The notes: generated from the letters alone by a model not told the origin. Counted from the stretch's first letter, positions 27,476-37,370 are shown. The stretch is DNA of 64,000 bases from Cyanobacteriota bacterium (GCA_022402445.1 JAKRSF010000009.1:1-64000), one strand, 5' to 3'. Translations and numbers: made by a program.

Positions 27476-28627
27476 TTAGGACACTCCCGCCGTTTCCTGG
27501 GCCAGGGCCGCTTGCACGCGATCGTTGCGGATGGTGCCCCCGTGGGTCAGGCAGGCGGCATCGATGATGTCGTCCTCAAAATTCAAATCCAGTTCCCCGT
27601 CCTTACTGCGCAGGTAGCCCAGCAGGGTCGCCAGGTTTTTGCCGAACAGTTGGCTGGCGTGGACGGGCACCGACGCGGGCAAATCCACCGGCCCCAGGAT
27701 CGTGATCCCCTGGTGCTGCACGTCTTTACCGGCCTCGGAGCATTCGCAGTTGCCCCCCTGGCCCGCCGCCAAATCGACGATAACGGAGCCCGGTTTCATG
27801 GCTTCCACCATGGGCCGCGTCACGAGGATCGGGGCGCGCTTGCCGGGGACCTGGGCGGTGGTGATCACCACGTCGGAGGCGGCCACGTGCTGGGTCAAGA
27901 CCTCCTGGGTTTTGCGCTTGGCCGCGTCGGATACTTCCTTGGCGTAGCCCCCTTCGGCGCGGGTTTCCTCTTCCAGGTTCACATCGACGAATTTGGCCCC
28001 GAGGCTTTGGACCTGCTCCTTGGTTTCGGGGCGAATGTCAAAGGCTTCGACGATCGCGCCGAGCCGCCGCGCCGTGGCGATCGCCTGGAGACCGGCCACC
28101 CCCGCCCCGAGGACGAGCACCTTGGCCGGGGCGATCGTGCCCGCCGCCGTGGTCAGCATGGGGAAATATTTCGGCAGGGTCGCCGCCGCCAGCAGCACGG
28201 CCTTGTAGCCCGCAATGCTGGCCTGGGACGAGAGGGCATCGGCGCTCTGGGCGCGGCTGGAGCGGGGGATCAACTCCATGGCAAAGGCCGTCACGCCGCG
28301 ATCGGCCAACTGCTTCACCCGCAGCGGTTCCGCCAGGGGATTGAGGAAACCGATGAAGACGCTGCCCGCACTGAGGCGGTGGATTTCCTGATCGTTGGGG
28401 GGATCTAACTTGAGGATCACCTGGCCGTCACGCCAGAGGCGATCGCCCTCGGTGATGATTTCCGCACCGGCCTTGACGTAGGCATCGTCGGGATAGAAAG
28501 CCCCGTCCCCCGCGCCGGTTTCAACCCAAACCTCCATGCCCTGTTTGACGAGGCGCGCGACGACATCCGGCGTCATGGCAACCCGCCGCTCGCTTACGGT
28601 GGTCGCCTTCGCGATCGCAATTCTCAT
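27476..28627 (-). CDS. pntA1: NAD(P) transhydrogenase subunit alpha, NAD-binding part
   Basis: A 383-residue soluble NAD(H)-binding subunit related to alanine dehydrogenase. It begins MRIAIAKATTVSERRVAMTP and contains the Rossmann motif VLGAGVAGLQAIATARRLGA and the KRAPILVTRPMVEAMKPGSV segment. The ATG at 28627 is used; longer readings add non-homologous sequence. It is the first gene of the pnt run. The 60-base gap to pntA2 contains three tandem AAAGCC units. Confidence 0.95.
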   Translation of the reverse strand: MRIAIAKATTVSERRVAMTPDVVARLVKQGMEVWVETGAGDGAFYPDDAYVKAGAEIITEGDRLWRDGQVILKLDPPNDQEIHRLSAGSVFIGFLNPLAEPLRVKQLADRGVTAFAMELIPRSSRAQSADALSSQASIAGYKAVLLAAATLPKYFPMLTTAAGTIAPAKVLVLGAGVAGLQAIATARRLGAIVEAFDIRPETKEQVQSLGAKFVDVNLEEETRAEGGYAKEVSDAAKRKTQEVLTQHVAASDVVITTAQVPGKRAPILVTRPMVEAMKPGSVIVDLAAGQGGNCECSEAGKDVQHQGITILGPVDLPASVPVHASQLFGKNLATLLGYLRSKDGELDLNFEDDIIDAACLTHGGTIRNDRVQAALAQETAGVS

Positions 28628-29557
28628 GGAAGAACGCTCCTTAGCAACTGAAATGGTGATATCTGCTGAATGTGGCAAAACGGTTCGATGCAAGGGGCAG
28701 GCCCCTCGGCGGCCACGGCCATCCGGCCCCCTTCACCGCCATCCTCCGGAGTCGCCTGGGGCGATCGCGGGGGCGCAGTGGGGGGATTGGGGACGCCTTC
28801 AACCGGCCTTGCCCAAGATCTGATCCGATCGCCGCCCGCACCGCCGAAGATCCCCGCCCGATTTTTTGGGGAACTTCGCCCTCCGAAAATGGCCTGGGGC
28901 TGGGGGAGGATCCTGAACCGCCGGATCCTGGGCCTCCAGATCCGCGGTTAGATCATCGGAAAACATAGGGTAGGAGATCCGGTGGACCCACCATGGCCGC
29001 CTTTGCCCTTGGGGACTCCATCGGTAACCGACCGCCGGGGCACCGCCTCAACCACAGGGGGCCATTCAACCTCAGCCAAAACCCTGGATCTATCGAACAG
29101 CAGGCGCTGGGTGCCGCCTCGGATGGCTTACCCCTGCATCCTAAGGGCGATCGCCAAAGGGGGGGGGAGCTTTTTAATGGGACTTATCGATCAGCAAAAT
29201 TTAGTATCAATTCCCCCATGCCAATCGGGGAACTGACCGCCCTAGATGCTGCGATTCATTACGGCATGTATCGTGAGCGTCGCACCCCTCGAGACCAAGG
29301 GCGACGGCCTCGGAAAGCGCCGATCGCCCGAGCCGCACCGGTTAGATGCCCCCCAGCCCAAGGGTAACGGTGGCCCTGCGGTGGCCGAGCTAGCCCCAAA
29401 CCAGTTCCGGCTGAATGGTCCATGGGTTCGATACAATTTGTTGCAACCGTTGCAATCGTCGCGATTTTTAGGGGCCTGTGCCGCGATCGCGATCGCGGCC
29501 CCCGAGCCGACCCTCCTTCCACCACTCAAGTCAAACTCCGCCGTGAGGAATAACCCC
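28628..29557. other. pntA1-DUF2808 gene divergent intergenic region
   Basis: This is 930 bases without a supported gene. It must hold promoters for pnt (-) and the DUF2808 gene (+). Near the + gene a TACAAT (29432-29437) is followed by two direct GTTGCAA units (29440-29446 and 29449-29455), which could be a -10 box and an operator, though no good -35 is present. The rest is GC-rich with no recognisable RNA. Confidence 0.35.
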
Positions 29558-30154
29558 ATGTCCGTGAACTCGACCGCAAACGCCACCCAATCGGCCCCCC
29601 GTCGCCGTCGCACCCTGGGCCGCAGCCTCGCCGCCCTCCTGACCGCCGCCTGCGCCGCCACCGCGATCGCCCCCCTCGCGATCGCCCAATCCCTCCCCGG
29701 CTTCGTCCTCTTTGGCGGCCCCGAAGACCGCGAAACCCTCCTCAGCTTCCGTCTAGATCGCGGCCAAGAGGGCTGGTGGGATCGCTACCGCCTCCGCATC
29801 CCCGCCCAGGACGTCGCCATCACCCAGGTCGTCGTGTCCTACCCCGAGTACTACGACGGCCAATTTGACGAGCGCATCGGCCGGGGCATGGAACTGCGCT
29901 ACAACAACCGCCGCAACCGCGAATCCATCCCCCTCAAGGAAGTGGTCTGGGATCGGGAAAACCGCTTCGTGTCCCTCGTCACCGAAGAGCCCATCCCCGC
30001 CAACAACAAACTCGAAATCGTCTTCCACAACGTCCGCAACCCCCGCAGTGGCGGCATGTACAACTTCAACGGCCGCGTGTTCATGCCCGCCGGTCCCGAC
30101 GGCACCCAGGCCAGCAGCCGCTTCGTGGGCACCTGGCTCCTGACCATCAACTAA
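29558..30154 (+). CDS. secreted DUF2808 family protein
   Basis: A 198-residue exported protein. An Arg-rich N-terminus (APRRRRTLGR) and an Ala-rich hydrophobic stretch form a signal peptide ending near PLAIAQ. The mature part is the beta-rich DUF2808 domain of cyanobacteria, with LRIPAQDVAITQVVVSYPEYYDG and a C-terminal GTWLLTIN. The start ATG has GAGGAA upstream. The function is unknown; the location is outside the cytoplasm. It is followed by a full copy of the dispersed repeat. Confidence 0.8.
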   Translation: MSVNSTANATQSAPRRRRTLGRSLAALLTAACAATAIAPLAIAQSLPGFVLFGGPEDRETLLSFRLDRGQEGWWDRYRLRIPAQDVAITQVVVSYPEYYDGQFDERIGRGMELRYNNRRNRESIPLKEVVWDRENRFVSLVTEEPIPANNKLEIVFHNVRNPRSGGMYNFNGRVFMPAGPDGTQASSRFVGTWLLTIN

Positions 30155-30246
30155 ACATCAACCCATAGGGCCGAGGGCCCATCGTCAAACTACCCCACCG
30201 GCACGCAAAACCAGGAGCCTATGGGGCGTGCCATCCATTCCGCCGC

Positions 30247-30354
30247 CGTAGGGGTTAGGTCTCCCAACCCGAGCCCGACCGATCACCCCAACCCCGTCCA
30301 AGATTGGGACGATCAGGGATCGGGGGGGCTGGGCGGGAAACCCCCGCCCCTACG
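30247..30354. mobile_element. MITE-like element, CGTAGGGG ... CCCCTACG
   Basis: A 108-base non-coding element whose ends are inverted (CGTAGGGG and CCCCTACG). The left end, CGTAGGGGTTAGGTCTCCCA, recurs exactly at 25609 and the right-end motif at the start of the window. It lies between the 3' ends of the DUF2808 gene and ktrB. There is no ORF, so it would be mobilised in trans if at all. The remaining spacer around it (30155-30461) holds nothing else recognised. Confidence 0.55.
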
Positions 30355-30461
30355 ATCGCTCGGTTGAGAGAACGAAATAATCAGCTTGCCCCCGTTGGCC
30401 GTGTCCAATGGCCGTGTCCAAGCGACGGAGAGGGCCTTGGCTGCAATTGACAATCGCCCCC

Positions 30462-31814
30462 CTAGCCCACCGGCAAATCCTCCTCCGGATAGCGCACCCG
30501 GCTGCGTCCGGGCTGACCCACGATCGCCCCCATCAGCAGCAGCACCCCAACGCGCCCCACAAACATCGTCGCCACCAGCACCAACTGGGAGAACAGCGAC
30601 AGTTGGCCCGTGATCCCCACCGACAGCCCCACCGTCGCAAAGGCCGACACCGCCTCAAAAAATAGGTCCAGGAATGGAATCTCCGGCTCCCCCGACGCCA
30701 GCAGCGTGGTCGCGAGGATCACCGCACTCAGGGAGCCAAAAAACACCGCCACCGCCTTCAGGGCCACATTCACCGGCACCTGCCGCTGGTGCAGAATAAT
30801 CGTCTCCTTGCCCTGCAATACCGACTGGGTGGCCCCCACCAGAATCCGCATGGTCACGGTCTTGATGCCGCCTCCGGTGCCGCCGGGACTCGCGCCGATG
30901 AACATCAGGGCGATGGAAATAAAGAGGCTCGCGGTGGTCAATTGACCGATATCCACCGTGTTGAAGCCCGCCGTGCGCGTGGTTATGGATTGGAACGTCG
31001 CCGCCAGTAGCTTGATGCCAAAGTCGCGATCGCCCAGGGTCGCCGGATTATTAAACTCCGTTGCCAAAAAGGCCGCCGTCCCCAGCACCAGCAGCACCAG
31101 GGTTGTGGTCGTCGCAATTTTGAAATGGAGCGAGAAGCAGAAGCGATCGGGCCGTCGATGGCTACCGGGCAGCCGTTCCGGATGTGATCGCACCCATAGA
31201 TACAGCTCCACCAGCACCTGATAGCCAATGCCCCCCGCCACGATCAGGCCACCAATGGTCAAAGTCAGCAGGGGCGAAGCTTGAAAGCCCAGGAGGCCAT
31301 CGGAAAAGAGGCTAAAGCCCGCATTGTTAAAGGCGCTGACGCTGTGGAAAATGGCGAGCCAAAGCCCCCGATCCCAGCCCTGGTCCGGCACAAAGACCCC
31401 CAGCAATAGGAAAACCCCCGTCAGCTCGACGATCAGCGTGGCGGCGATGATCGATTTCACCAGCGGGAGCACCCCCGACATCCCCGGCATTTCTAGGGTC
31501 TGTTGCAGGGCCAGCTTGTCGCGCAGGCCAAAGCGCCGCCCAAACAGCAGCAGCAGAAAGGTGGTGGAGGTCATGTAACCCAGCCCCCCCACCTGGCACA
31601 GGAGCATGATGAAAAACTGGCCCCAGCCCGTATAGAACTGGCTGATATCCACCACCGATAGGCCCGTGACGCAGACGGCGGAGGTGGCGGTGAACAGGGC
31701 GGTGATGGGGCTTCCCCAACCGTCGGCGGTGGTGGAGAAGGGCAGCCACAGCAGGAGGGTGCCGCTGGTGATGGTGGCCAAAAAGCCGAGGCAGACGGTG
31801 CGGGCGGGGGTCAT
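30462..31814 (-). CDS. ktrB: Ktr/Trk-type potassium (or sodium-dependent potassium) transporter, membrane subunit
   Basis: A 450-residue membrane protein of the KtrB/NtpJ family. The four pore-loop repeats are visible with their filter glycines: SAVCVTGLSVVD, SAFNNAGFSLFSDG, TRTAGFNTVDIG and SAFATVGLSVGITG. About eight to ten hydrophobic helices surround them. Cyanobacterial KtrB works with a KtrA RCK subunit; none is adjacent here. It is convergent with the DUF2808 gene. Confidence 0.9.
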   Translation of the reverse strand: MTPARTVCLGFLATITSGTLLLWLPFSTTADGWGSPITALFTATSAVCVTGLSVVDISQFYTGWGQFFIMLLCQVGGLGYMTSTTFLLLLFGRRFGLRDKLALQQTLEMPGMSGVLPLVKSIIAATLIVELTGVFLLLGVFVPDQGWDRGLWLAIFHSVSAFNNAGFSLFSDGLLGFQASPLLTLTIGGLIVAGGIGYQVLVELYLWVRSHPERLPGSHRRPDRFCFSLHFKIATTTTLVLLVLGTAAFLATEFNNPATLGDRDFGIKLLAATFQSITTRTAGFNTVDIGQLTTASLFISIALMFIGASPGGTGGGIKTVTMRILVGATQSVLQGKETIILHQRQVPVNVALKAVAVFFGSLSAVILATTLLASGEPEIPFLDLFFEAVSAFATVGLSVGITGQLSLFSQLVLVATMFVGRVGVLLLMGAIVGQPGRSRVRYPEEDLPVG

Positions 31815-31970
31815 GGGGAAGGTGGCGGGGGCAAAAAAGGCCCGTGGCCCGCTGAAGCAGGGCGGTGGGGAATGGTTTTGGATCTGGAGCTATTTTGCAC
31901 CCCCGGTGGGGATCGCGATCGCGCCAACTTCTGCGGGGCGGGGATCAGTATCTCGCCTGGGGAGATGGGA

Positions 31971-32897
31971 TTAGTAGGGGATGCGATCGCGGGAACTGCG
32001 GCCATTGCGGGGGCTGGGGGTATGGCCGACCCGCTTTTCGAGATATTCCACGATTTTGCCGGAAACGTCGATCCCCGTATGTTTTTCGATGCCTTCGAGC
32101 CCCGGTGAGGAATTCACCTCCATCACCACCGGTCCGTGGTTCGAGCGCAGCAGATCCACCCCGGCGATGCCCAATCCCATGGCCTTGGCGGCGCTGACGG
32201 CGGTTTTGCGCTCGATGGGGGTGAGTTTAACGGCGGTGGCGGTGCCCCCCCGGTGTAGGTTCGAGCGGAATTCCCCCTCGGCCCCCTGGCGTTTCATGGC
32301 GGCGACGACGCGATCGCCAATGACAAAGCAGCGCAGATCCGCCCCCCCCGCCTCCCGGATAAATTCCTGCACCAAAATATTGGCATCGAGGCCCCGGAAG
32401 GCTTCAATGACGGATTTGGCCGCCGATCGCGTCTCCGCCAGCACCACCCCGAGTCCCTGGGTCCCTTCGAGGAGTTTGACCACCAGCGGCGCGCCGCCCA
32501 CGATGTCGATGAGCCCGTCGATGTCCTTGGTGGAATGGGCAAACCCGGTCACCGGCAGGCCGATGCCATGGCGCGCCAGGATTTGCATACAGCGCAGCTT
32601 GTCGCGCGATCGCGAAATGGCCTGGGATTCATTGGCCGAAAACACCCCCATCATCTCGAATTGGCGCACCACCGCCGTGCCGTAGAAGGTTTTGGATGCG
32701 CCAATGCGCGGCACGATCGCGTCAATATCATCCAGCGCCTTCCCCTGATAAATCACCTGGGGTTTGCTGGAGGCAATGTTCATATAGCAGCGCAAATAGT
32801 CAATGGTGCGGACCTGGTGGCCGCGCTTTTCCCCCGCCTCCCGCAGGGCACGGGTGGAATAGAGGCTAGCGTCCTGGGACAAAATGGCAATTTTCAT
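31971..32897 (-). CDS. rimK: RimK family ATP-grasp amino-acid ligase
   Basis: A 308-residue ATP-grasp enzyme that adds glutamate-type residues to protein or peptide C-termini. It begins [18 protein letters not shown]. The ATP-binding region has [19 protein letters not shown], and metal-binding residues lie in [15 protein letters not shown]. The length is normal. About 300 bases upstream on the same strand lies a RimK-associated protease gene, a known pairing. Whether the substrate is ribosomal S6 or another protein is unknown. Confidence 0.93.
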   Translation of the reverse strand: MKIAILSQDASLYSTRALREAGEKRGHQVRTIDYLRCYMNIASSKPQVIYQGKALDDIDAIVPRIGASKTFYGTAVVRQFEMMGVFSANESQAISRSRDKLRCMQILARHGIGLPVTGFAHSTKDIDGLIDIVGGAPLVVKLLEGTQGLGVVLAETRSAAKSVIEAFRGLDANILVQEFIREAGGADLRCFVIGDRVVAAMKRQGAEGEFRSNLHRGGTATAVKLTPIERKTAVSAAKAMGLGIAGVDLLRSNHGPVVMEVNSSPGLEGIEKHTGIDVSGKIVEYLEKRVGHTPSPRNGRSSRDRIPY

Positions 32898-33193
32898 GGG
32901 GGCGAACTGTCAAGGCAATTGGCAATGGGTGGCGGCCAGGGCGGTCGGCTAGGCCCTGGGGCGGACCGGGGCGGCTTCAATCCCTAGGGCTAACCTGGGG
33001 CGTTGGCCGGTTCTGGTCAACTGGCGATCGTTAACCTTGGGGCATGGGTGGGGAGCGGCGGAGATGGATGGGAAGGGCTCGGGGGGGATGGGTGGGAATT
33101 GAGGGGCGATCGCCAACCATCCGTTCATATCAGCCGCCGGGGGGTTTGGCATTGTCTGGCGGGGGTGGCGGCAGGGCGATCGCGCGATCGCCT

Positions 33194-33712
33194 CTAGCCC
33201 ACCGAATCCAGGGGCGATCGCGGGGCCTTGCCCTGGAGATAGGACCGGCCCGGATCTACCCAGAAGCGATCGCGCAGGGCCTGCCGTCCCAACAGCATCC
33301 GAAAGCCCATAGCATCGCGGTTCGTCAGGGTAAATTCCGCCCGCCAGCAAAAGGCCCCCAACTGAATCGTGGTGCGGATCGCCGGTCGCCGCTGCTCATG
33401 GCCCGTGGAACTGCGGATGGTCCGAAACTCCAGCACCGGCACCGCGATCGCCCCCGTCGCCACAACACTGCGCTGGAGCGGATGCAGCCGAAACCTCACC
33501 CAGGGCCGCCCATCCCGCTCCAGATAGGTCAAATTAAACGCATGGAGCGCCGAAGTCCGTGCCCCCGTATCAATCTTGGCCTTGATCGCAGGCACCCCCA
33601 AATCCGGCAGCGCCAGCCACTCGCGCCAGCCCACCGTCGGCAGCCCCGTCGGCACCCCCACAAAATCTCCCTGCCCATCACGCAGCTTAGGCACCTCGAT
33701 CCCCCATCCCAT
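33194..33712 (-). CDS. RimK-associated retropepsin-like/ATP-dependent zinc protease family protein
   Basis: A 172-residue protein with the retropepsin-like motif KAKIDTGARTSALH (D48-T49-G50) characteristic of the DUF785/RimB-type family commonly found beside RimK. FWVDPGRSYL near the C-terminus also fits. It probably trims or processes the RimK product. The ATG at 33712 is chosen because the longer reading runs into weak sequence. It is upstream of rimK on the same strand, separated by a spacer of about 300 bases in which I see nothing else. Confidence 0.85.
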   Translation of the reverse strand: MGWGIEVPKLRDGQGDFVGVPTGLPTVGWREWLALPDLGVPAIKAKIDTGARTSALHAFNLTYLERDGRPWVRFRLHPLQRSVVATGAIAVPVLEFRTIRSSTGHEQRRPAIRTTIQLGAFCWRAEFTLTNRDAMGFRMLLGRQALRDRFWVDPGRSYLQGKAPRSPLDSVG

Positions 33713-33862
33713 AGTCAGCAGCGGTTCAAGTGCGAGGTCCAGCGCAGATCCAGAAACAAACCTAGGGGCCAATCTAGATTCAGATCCAGCACCGAACCCG
33801 AATTAACGCTTAAACCTGAATTAACTCTAGTTAATCCAAGCTAGCGTCCGGTAATGGCACGG

Positions 33863-34849
33863 TTAACGGGACTGGAGCCGATCAATTTCCCGCTGGAGCC
33901 GTTCAATCTCCCGCCGCAGCCGCTCCGCCTCCGCCGTGGCCGCATTCTGTTGACCGTGGGGAGCACCGGTCCCCTGGGGATCCACATCCACGGCCCCCGC
34001 GCGGCCATAGTCCCCGGCCCGAATGCGGTGATACTCCTCCGACCGGCTCCAGTCTTCCAAATAGCCCAGGCGCTCGACGGGGAAGGGGTGGCTGGTGAAG
34101 AGGCCCTGGGTGAGGTTGTTGGCGAGGAAGAATTTATAGACTTGGTTGAGGCCGTCGCTGTCGAGGGCTTGGTAGTCCTGGGCCTGCTGCCTAAATTCCG
34201 CGAGGCTCAGTTCGTGGCCGTGGCGCTGGGTGCCCCCGGCGAGCTTGAGCATGGTGCCCATCACCACGTCGGCGTCGTCGGTGACCAGGAGGGCGGCGCG
34301 ATCGGAGGACAGTTCCGCCTTGCGCTTCCATTCAAAGAAGGCGAGCAGCAGGGCGTTGGTCATGAGCAGGTTGCCCAGGCCCAGGGTGAATTGGCCGATG
34401 GTGGAGGCGGCGTAGACGGCCCAGATGCCCATTTGGGTGAGGGTGGCGTGGCCGCATTTGAGGTGGCCGAGTTCGTGGGCTAGGACGGCGAGGAGTTCGC
34501 GATCGTCGAGGAGGTCGAGCAATCCGGCGGTGAGGAGGATGGAGGGCTGCTCTTGGCCGATGGTGTAGGCGTTGACGAGGGGGTTTTGGGTGATGAAGAG
34601 GGCGGGTTCGGGGCTGATGTCGAGGCTGTGGATGGCTTCGCGGAAGAGTTGATAGATGGAGGCGTATTGCCGGGGGCCGACGCGGATGCCGTTGCCCATG
34701 TGGTAGATGAATTGGGGCCGATCGACGGTGACTTCGAGGAATTTGCGGGCGATCGCGTCGAAGCCGGGGAGCGATCGCAGGGCCTGTTCGGCTTCGCGAT
34801 CGAGGGGGTGGCGGAAGGCGTCGCTGGCGATGCCGGGGTAGCGGGGCAT
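33863..34849 (-). CDS. M48 family zinc metalloprotease
   Basis: A 328-residue peptidase with the HELGH zinc motif (125-129), the nearby SDRAALLV glutamate/aspartate region and the preceding NAYTIGQEQPSILLTAGLLDLL typical of M48. The C-terminus is a heptad coiled coil (RLRREIERLQREIDRLQ), an unusual tail that may mediate oligomerisation. There is no signal peptide; one weak hydrophobic stretch follows the zinc motif. The start is at MPRYPG, just after a purine-rich stretch. Confidence 0.9.
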   Translation of the reverse strand: MPRYPGIASDAFRHPLDREAEQALRSLPGFDAIARKFLEVTVDRPQFIYHMGNGIRVGPRQYASIYQLFREAIHSLDISPEPALFITQNPLVNAYTIGQEQPSILLTAGLLDLLDDRELLAVLAHELGHLKCGHATLTQMGIWAVYAASTIGQFTLGLGNLLMTNALLLAFFEWKRKAELSSDRAALLVTDDADVVMGTMLKLAGGTQRHGHELSLAEFRQQAQDYQALDSDGLNQVYKFFLANNLTQGLFTSHPFPVERLGYLEDWSRSEEYHRIRAGDYGRAGAVDVDPQGTGAPHGQQNAATAEAERLRREIERLQREIDRLQSR

Positions 34850-35061
34850 GGGGGACGGGGCCTGAGGGGGGATGGGTTTTAGTTTAACAATTGGGATTGG
34901 GTTGGGATTTGGCCGTGGGGGCGATCGCGCGGCCGTCGGGTTCGGTTCGCCCTGGATCGCCAAAGCGGTTTACAATCGCGATCCGGTCCGGTATTTAGGA
35001 TCATGTTGGGATCAGCCGGTTTGAGGATGTTTGCCGCCCCGTTGGAACTGTTTTAGCTGCC

Positions 35062-36036
35062 ATGCCCAGGTTGACGAGTTTTCGAGATGCGGCCCGGTCG
35101 GGTCAGTTTCTCATTACGGCGGAGGTGATGCCGCCGAAGGGGGGGGATCCGACCCATGCGATCGCGATGGGCCAGATCCTTGCGCCGTGGGTCCATGCGG
35201 TGAATGTGACGGATGGGAGTCGGGCGGTGCTGCGGATGTCGTCGCTGGCGATGGCGACGCTGCTGGCCCACCACGGGGTGGAGCCGATCTATCAGGTGGC
35301 GTGCCGCGATCGCAACCGCATTGGCCTCCAGGGGGATTTGATGGGTGCCCATGCCCTGGGGCTGACGAATGTGCTGGCGTTGACGGGGGATCCGGTGAAG
35401 GCGGGGGACTGCCCGGAGGCCCGCAGTGTGTTTGATCTCGAATCGGTGCGGCTGCTCCAGGCGATCGCGAAGCTCAATGGGGGCCTGGATCTGGGCGATC
35501 GCCCCTTGACCGATGGGCCGACGGAGTTGTTTGCGGGGGCGGCGGTGGACCCGTTGTCCCATAGCTGGTCGGGCCTCAAGCGCCGCTTCGAGCGGAAGGT
35601 GGCGGCGGGGGCGCAGTTTTTCCAGAGCCAGTTGATTTCGGATTTTGATCGGCTGGCGCGGTTCATGGATGAGGTGGCCGCCGGGTGCGATCGCCCGGTC
35701 CTGGCGGGGATTTTTCTCCTCAAGTCCGCCAAAAATGCCCAATTTATTAATCGCAATGTGCCGGGGGTGGAAATTCCCCAGCATTTGATCGATCGCCTCG
35801 CCAATGCCCCCGATCCCCTCCGCGAAGGGATGGCGATCGCGGCGGAGCAAATCCAAGCGGCCCGCCAGCTTTGCCAGGGGGTGCATCTGATGGCCGTGCG
35901 TCGGGAAGACCTGATCCCCGAAATTTTGCAGATGGCCGGTTTCAGTCCCCGCGACCTGACGCCGCCTCCCATGCCAACCACCCCCGCGATCGCCCCCAAA
36001 ACCACCCCCAGCGATCGCGCCGCCACCCACGCCTAG
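35062..36036 (+). CDS. metF: methylenetetrahydrofolate reductase family protein
   Basis: A 324-residue TIM-barrel flavoprotein of the MTHFR family, which makes 5-methyl-tetrahydrofolate for methionine synthesis. ITAEVMPPKG holds the catalytic glutamate, VNVTDGSRA and VLALTGDP match the folate/FAD strands, and HLMAVRREDLIPEIL ends the barrel. The C-terminal tail is Pro/Thr-rich. It begins after a short leader, and rimM follows 15 bases later. A distant-family alternative cannot be excluded, so the symbol is tentative. Confidence 0.8.
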   Translation: MPRLTSFRDAARSGQFLITAEVMPPKGGDPTHAIAMGQILAPWVHAVNVTDGSRAVLRMSSLAMATLLAHHGVEPIYQVACRDRNRIGLQGDLMGAHALGLTNVLALTGDPVKAGDCPEARSVFDLESVRLLQAIAKLNGGLDLGDRPLTDGPTELFAGAAVDPLSHSWSGLKRRFERKVAAGAQFFQSQLISDFDRLARFMDEVAAGCDRPVLAGIFLLKSAKNAQFINRNVPGVEIPQHLIDRLANAPDPLREGMAIAAEQIQAARQLCQGVHLMAVRREDLIPEILQMAGFSPRDLTPPPMPTTPAIAPKTTPSDRAATHA

Positions 36037-36051
36037 CCCGCCCCTCGCCCC

Positions 36052-36729
36052 ATGCCGCAACCGCCCAAACCCAAATCCAGATCTCAATCTAAAGCCATTT
36101 CGCCCCCCAGCCCCGCCACCGATCCTGACGCCCCCCGCGAAGAGCGCTGGCTCGAAATTGGCCGCATCGTCGCCGCCCAGGGAATGCGGGGCGAAGTGCG
36201 GATTTATCCAGAATCGGACTTTCCCGAGCGGTTCCTCGAACCCGGCCCCCGCTGGTACCTGCCCCCCAACGTCCCCCTCGCGGCGGCGGAACCCCAGCCC
36301 ATCACCCTCGAAGCGGGCCGCGAACTGCCCAACAAAAACCTCTACGTCCTCCAGCTCGAAGGCATCCGCGATCGCGACGCCGCCGAAGCCCTCCGGGGAG
36401 CCCACCTCTACGTCCTCGCCAGCGATCGCCCCACCCTCGAAGAGGGGGAATATCACCTGCTCGATTTGCTCAACCTCCCCGTCTACCACCATCGCCAAGA
36501 CGGCCCCGCGATCGGCCACGTCATCGGCCTACAAACCTACGCCCAAGACCTCCTCGAAATCCGCCTCATCCGCCACGACGACAGCGACGGCAAAACCAAC
36601 GACGGCGAAACCATCCTGATTCCCTTCGTCGATCCCCTCGTCCCCATCGTGGACCTCGAAAACCAGCGCATCGAAATCGATCCGCCCCCCGGCCTGCTCC
36701 CCCAAACCGAAATCCCCCATGTAGAATAG
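36052..36729 (+). CDS. rimM: ribosome maturation factor RimM
   Basis: A 225-residue 30S maturation protein. The N-terminal beta-barrel domain starts at LEIGRIVAAQGMRGEVRI, the PRC-barrel half contains YHLLDLLNLPV and TILIPFVDPLVPIVDLE, and the usual ID-PPPGLL ending is present. A basic, Pro/Ser-rich extension of about 30 residues precedes the conserved start. It lies 15 bases after the MTHFR-like gene. Confidence 0.95.
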   Translation: MPQPPKPKSRSQSKAISPPSPATDPDAPREERWLEIGRIVAAQGMRGEVRIYPESDFPERFLEPGPRWYLPPNVPLAAAEPQPITLEAGRELPNKNLYVLQLEGIRDRDAAEALRGAHLYVLASDRPTLEEGEYHLLDLLNLPVYHHRQDGPAIGHVIGLQTYAQDLLEIRLIRHDDSDGKTNDGETILIPFVDPLVPIVDLENQRIEIDPPPGLLPQTEIPHVE

Positions 36730-36810
36730 CTTTCAGGGCCTTTGTGACCGAGGTTAGCCCGGTTACCCCGCTGTATTTTTACCTTTGTCCATCCAGCCCG
36801 CGATCGCCCC

Positions 36811-37017
36811 ATGTTTATCACCGAACTCAAGCCCCTCCTCGACGAAAGCCTGCGCCAGCCCATCGCCTTCCTCGGCGGCCTCACCTCCGGCCTGCTGCGC
36901 CTTGATCTCGATCGCGAACCCGTCAAAAACTGGCTCGACGAACAGCGCGGCCAACCCAGCGTCAGCGCACCGCCCCCCGCCAGCGACAGCCGTCCCCAAA
37001 CCATCACCATCGACTAG
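36811..37017 (+). CDS. small conserved cyanobacterial protein
   Basis: A 68-residue protein: an N-terminal amphipathic/hydrophobic part (MFITELKPLL, then PIAFLGGLTSGLLRLDL), an acidic KNWLDEQRG segment and a Ser/Pro-rich tail. I recall similar short proteins in other cyanobacteria but know no function. It may sit at the membrane surface. It follows rimM by about 80 bases. Confidence 0.65.
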   Translation: MFITELKPLLDESLRQPIAFLGGLTSGLLRLDLDREPVKNWLDEQRGQPSVSAPPPASDSRPQTITID

Positions 37018-37370
37018 AAGCCATCGGCGGATCAAGGTTTCCACAGCGGCCACCCCTTCCAAAGCCAGCCAAACCCACCGTAAACCGCCATAAAAACGGT
37101 TAAAAAGTTGAACCAACACGCGTGTCATCTTCAGATGGCGCGCTATTATATTGGGAAGTTTTCAGATCGTTTCGTCACGCGACCGTTACTAAGAGCTTCC
37201 TTAGGTAAAGACCGTTTTTCAACTGATGACCGCCCCCTGGGGTGGCATCCAGCCTGGGCCGAGTCTGAAGTCATGAAGCTGCCGAAGGTGTCAGGATCCT
37301 GCACCGGCACCTGCGACGCCAACGAACCGAACTGGAGGCTGCAACCGCACTTCTGACGTTCGAAACACCA
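37018..37370 (+). promoter_or_regulatory. leader region of the RRM gene
   Basis: This is 353 bases without a gene before the RNA-binding protein gene. A TATTATATT box at 37144-37152 in an AT-rich patch is the likeliest -10. That would give a 5' untranslated leader of about 210 bases. The leader is mixed in composition, contains several short complementary segments and has few HIP1 sites. Long leaders are known for cyanobacterial rbp genes. The exact start is not determined. Confidence 0.35.

Noticed and set aside
35053..36519. 488-codon minus-strand open frame over metF and rimM
   Set aside because: It lies antisense to two recognised genes and has low-complexity Gly/Arg/His content. It is a shadow frame.
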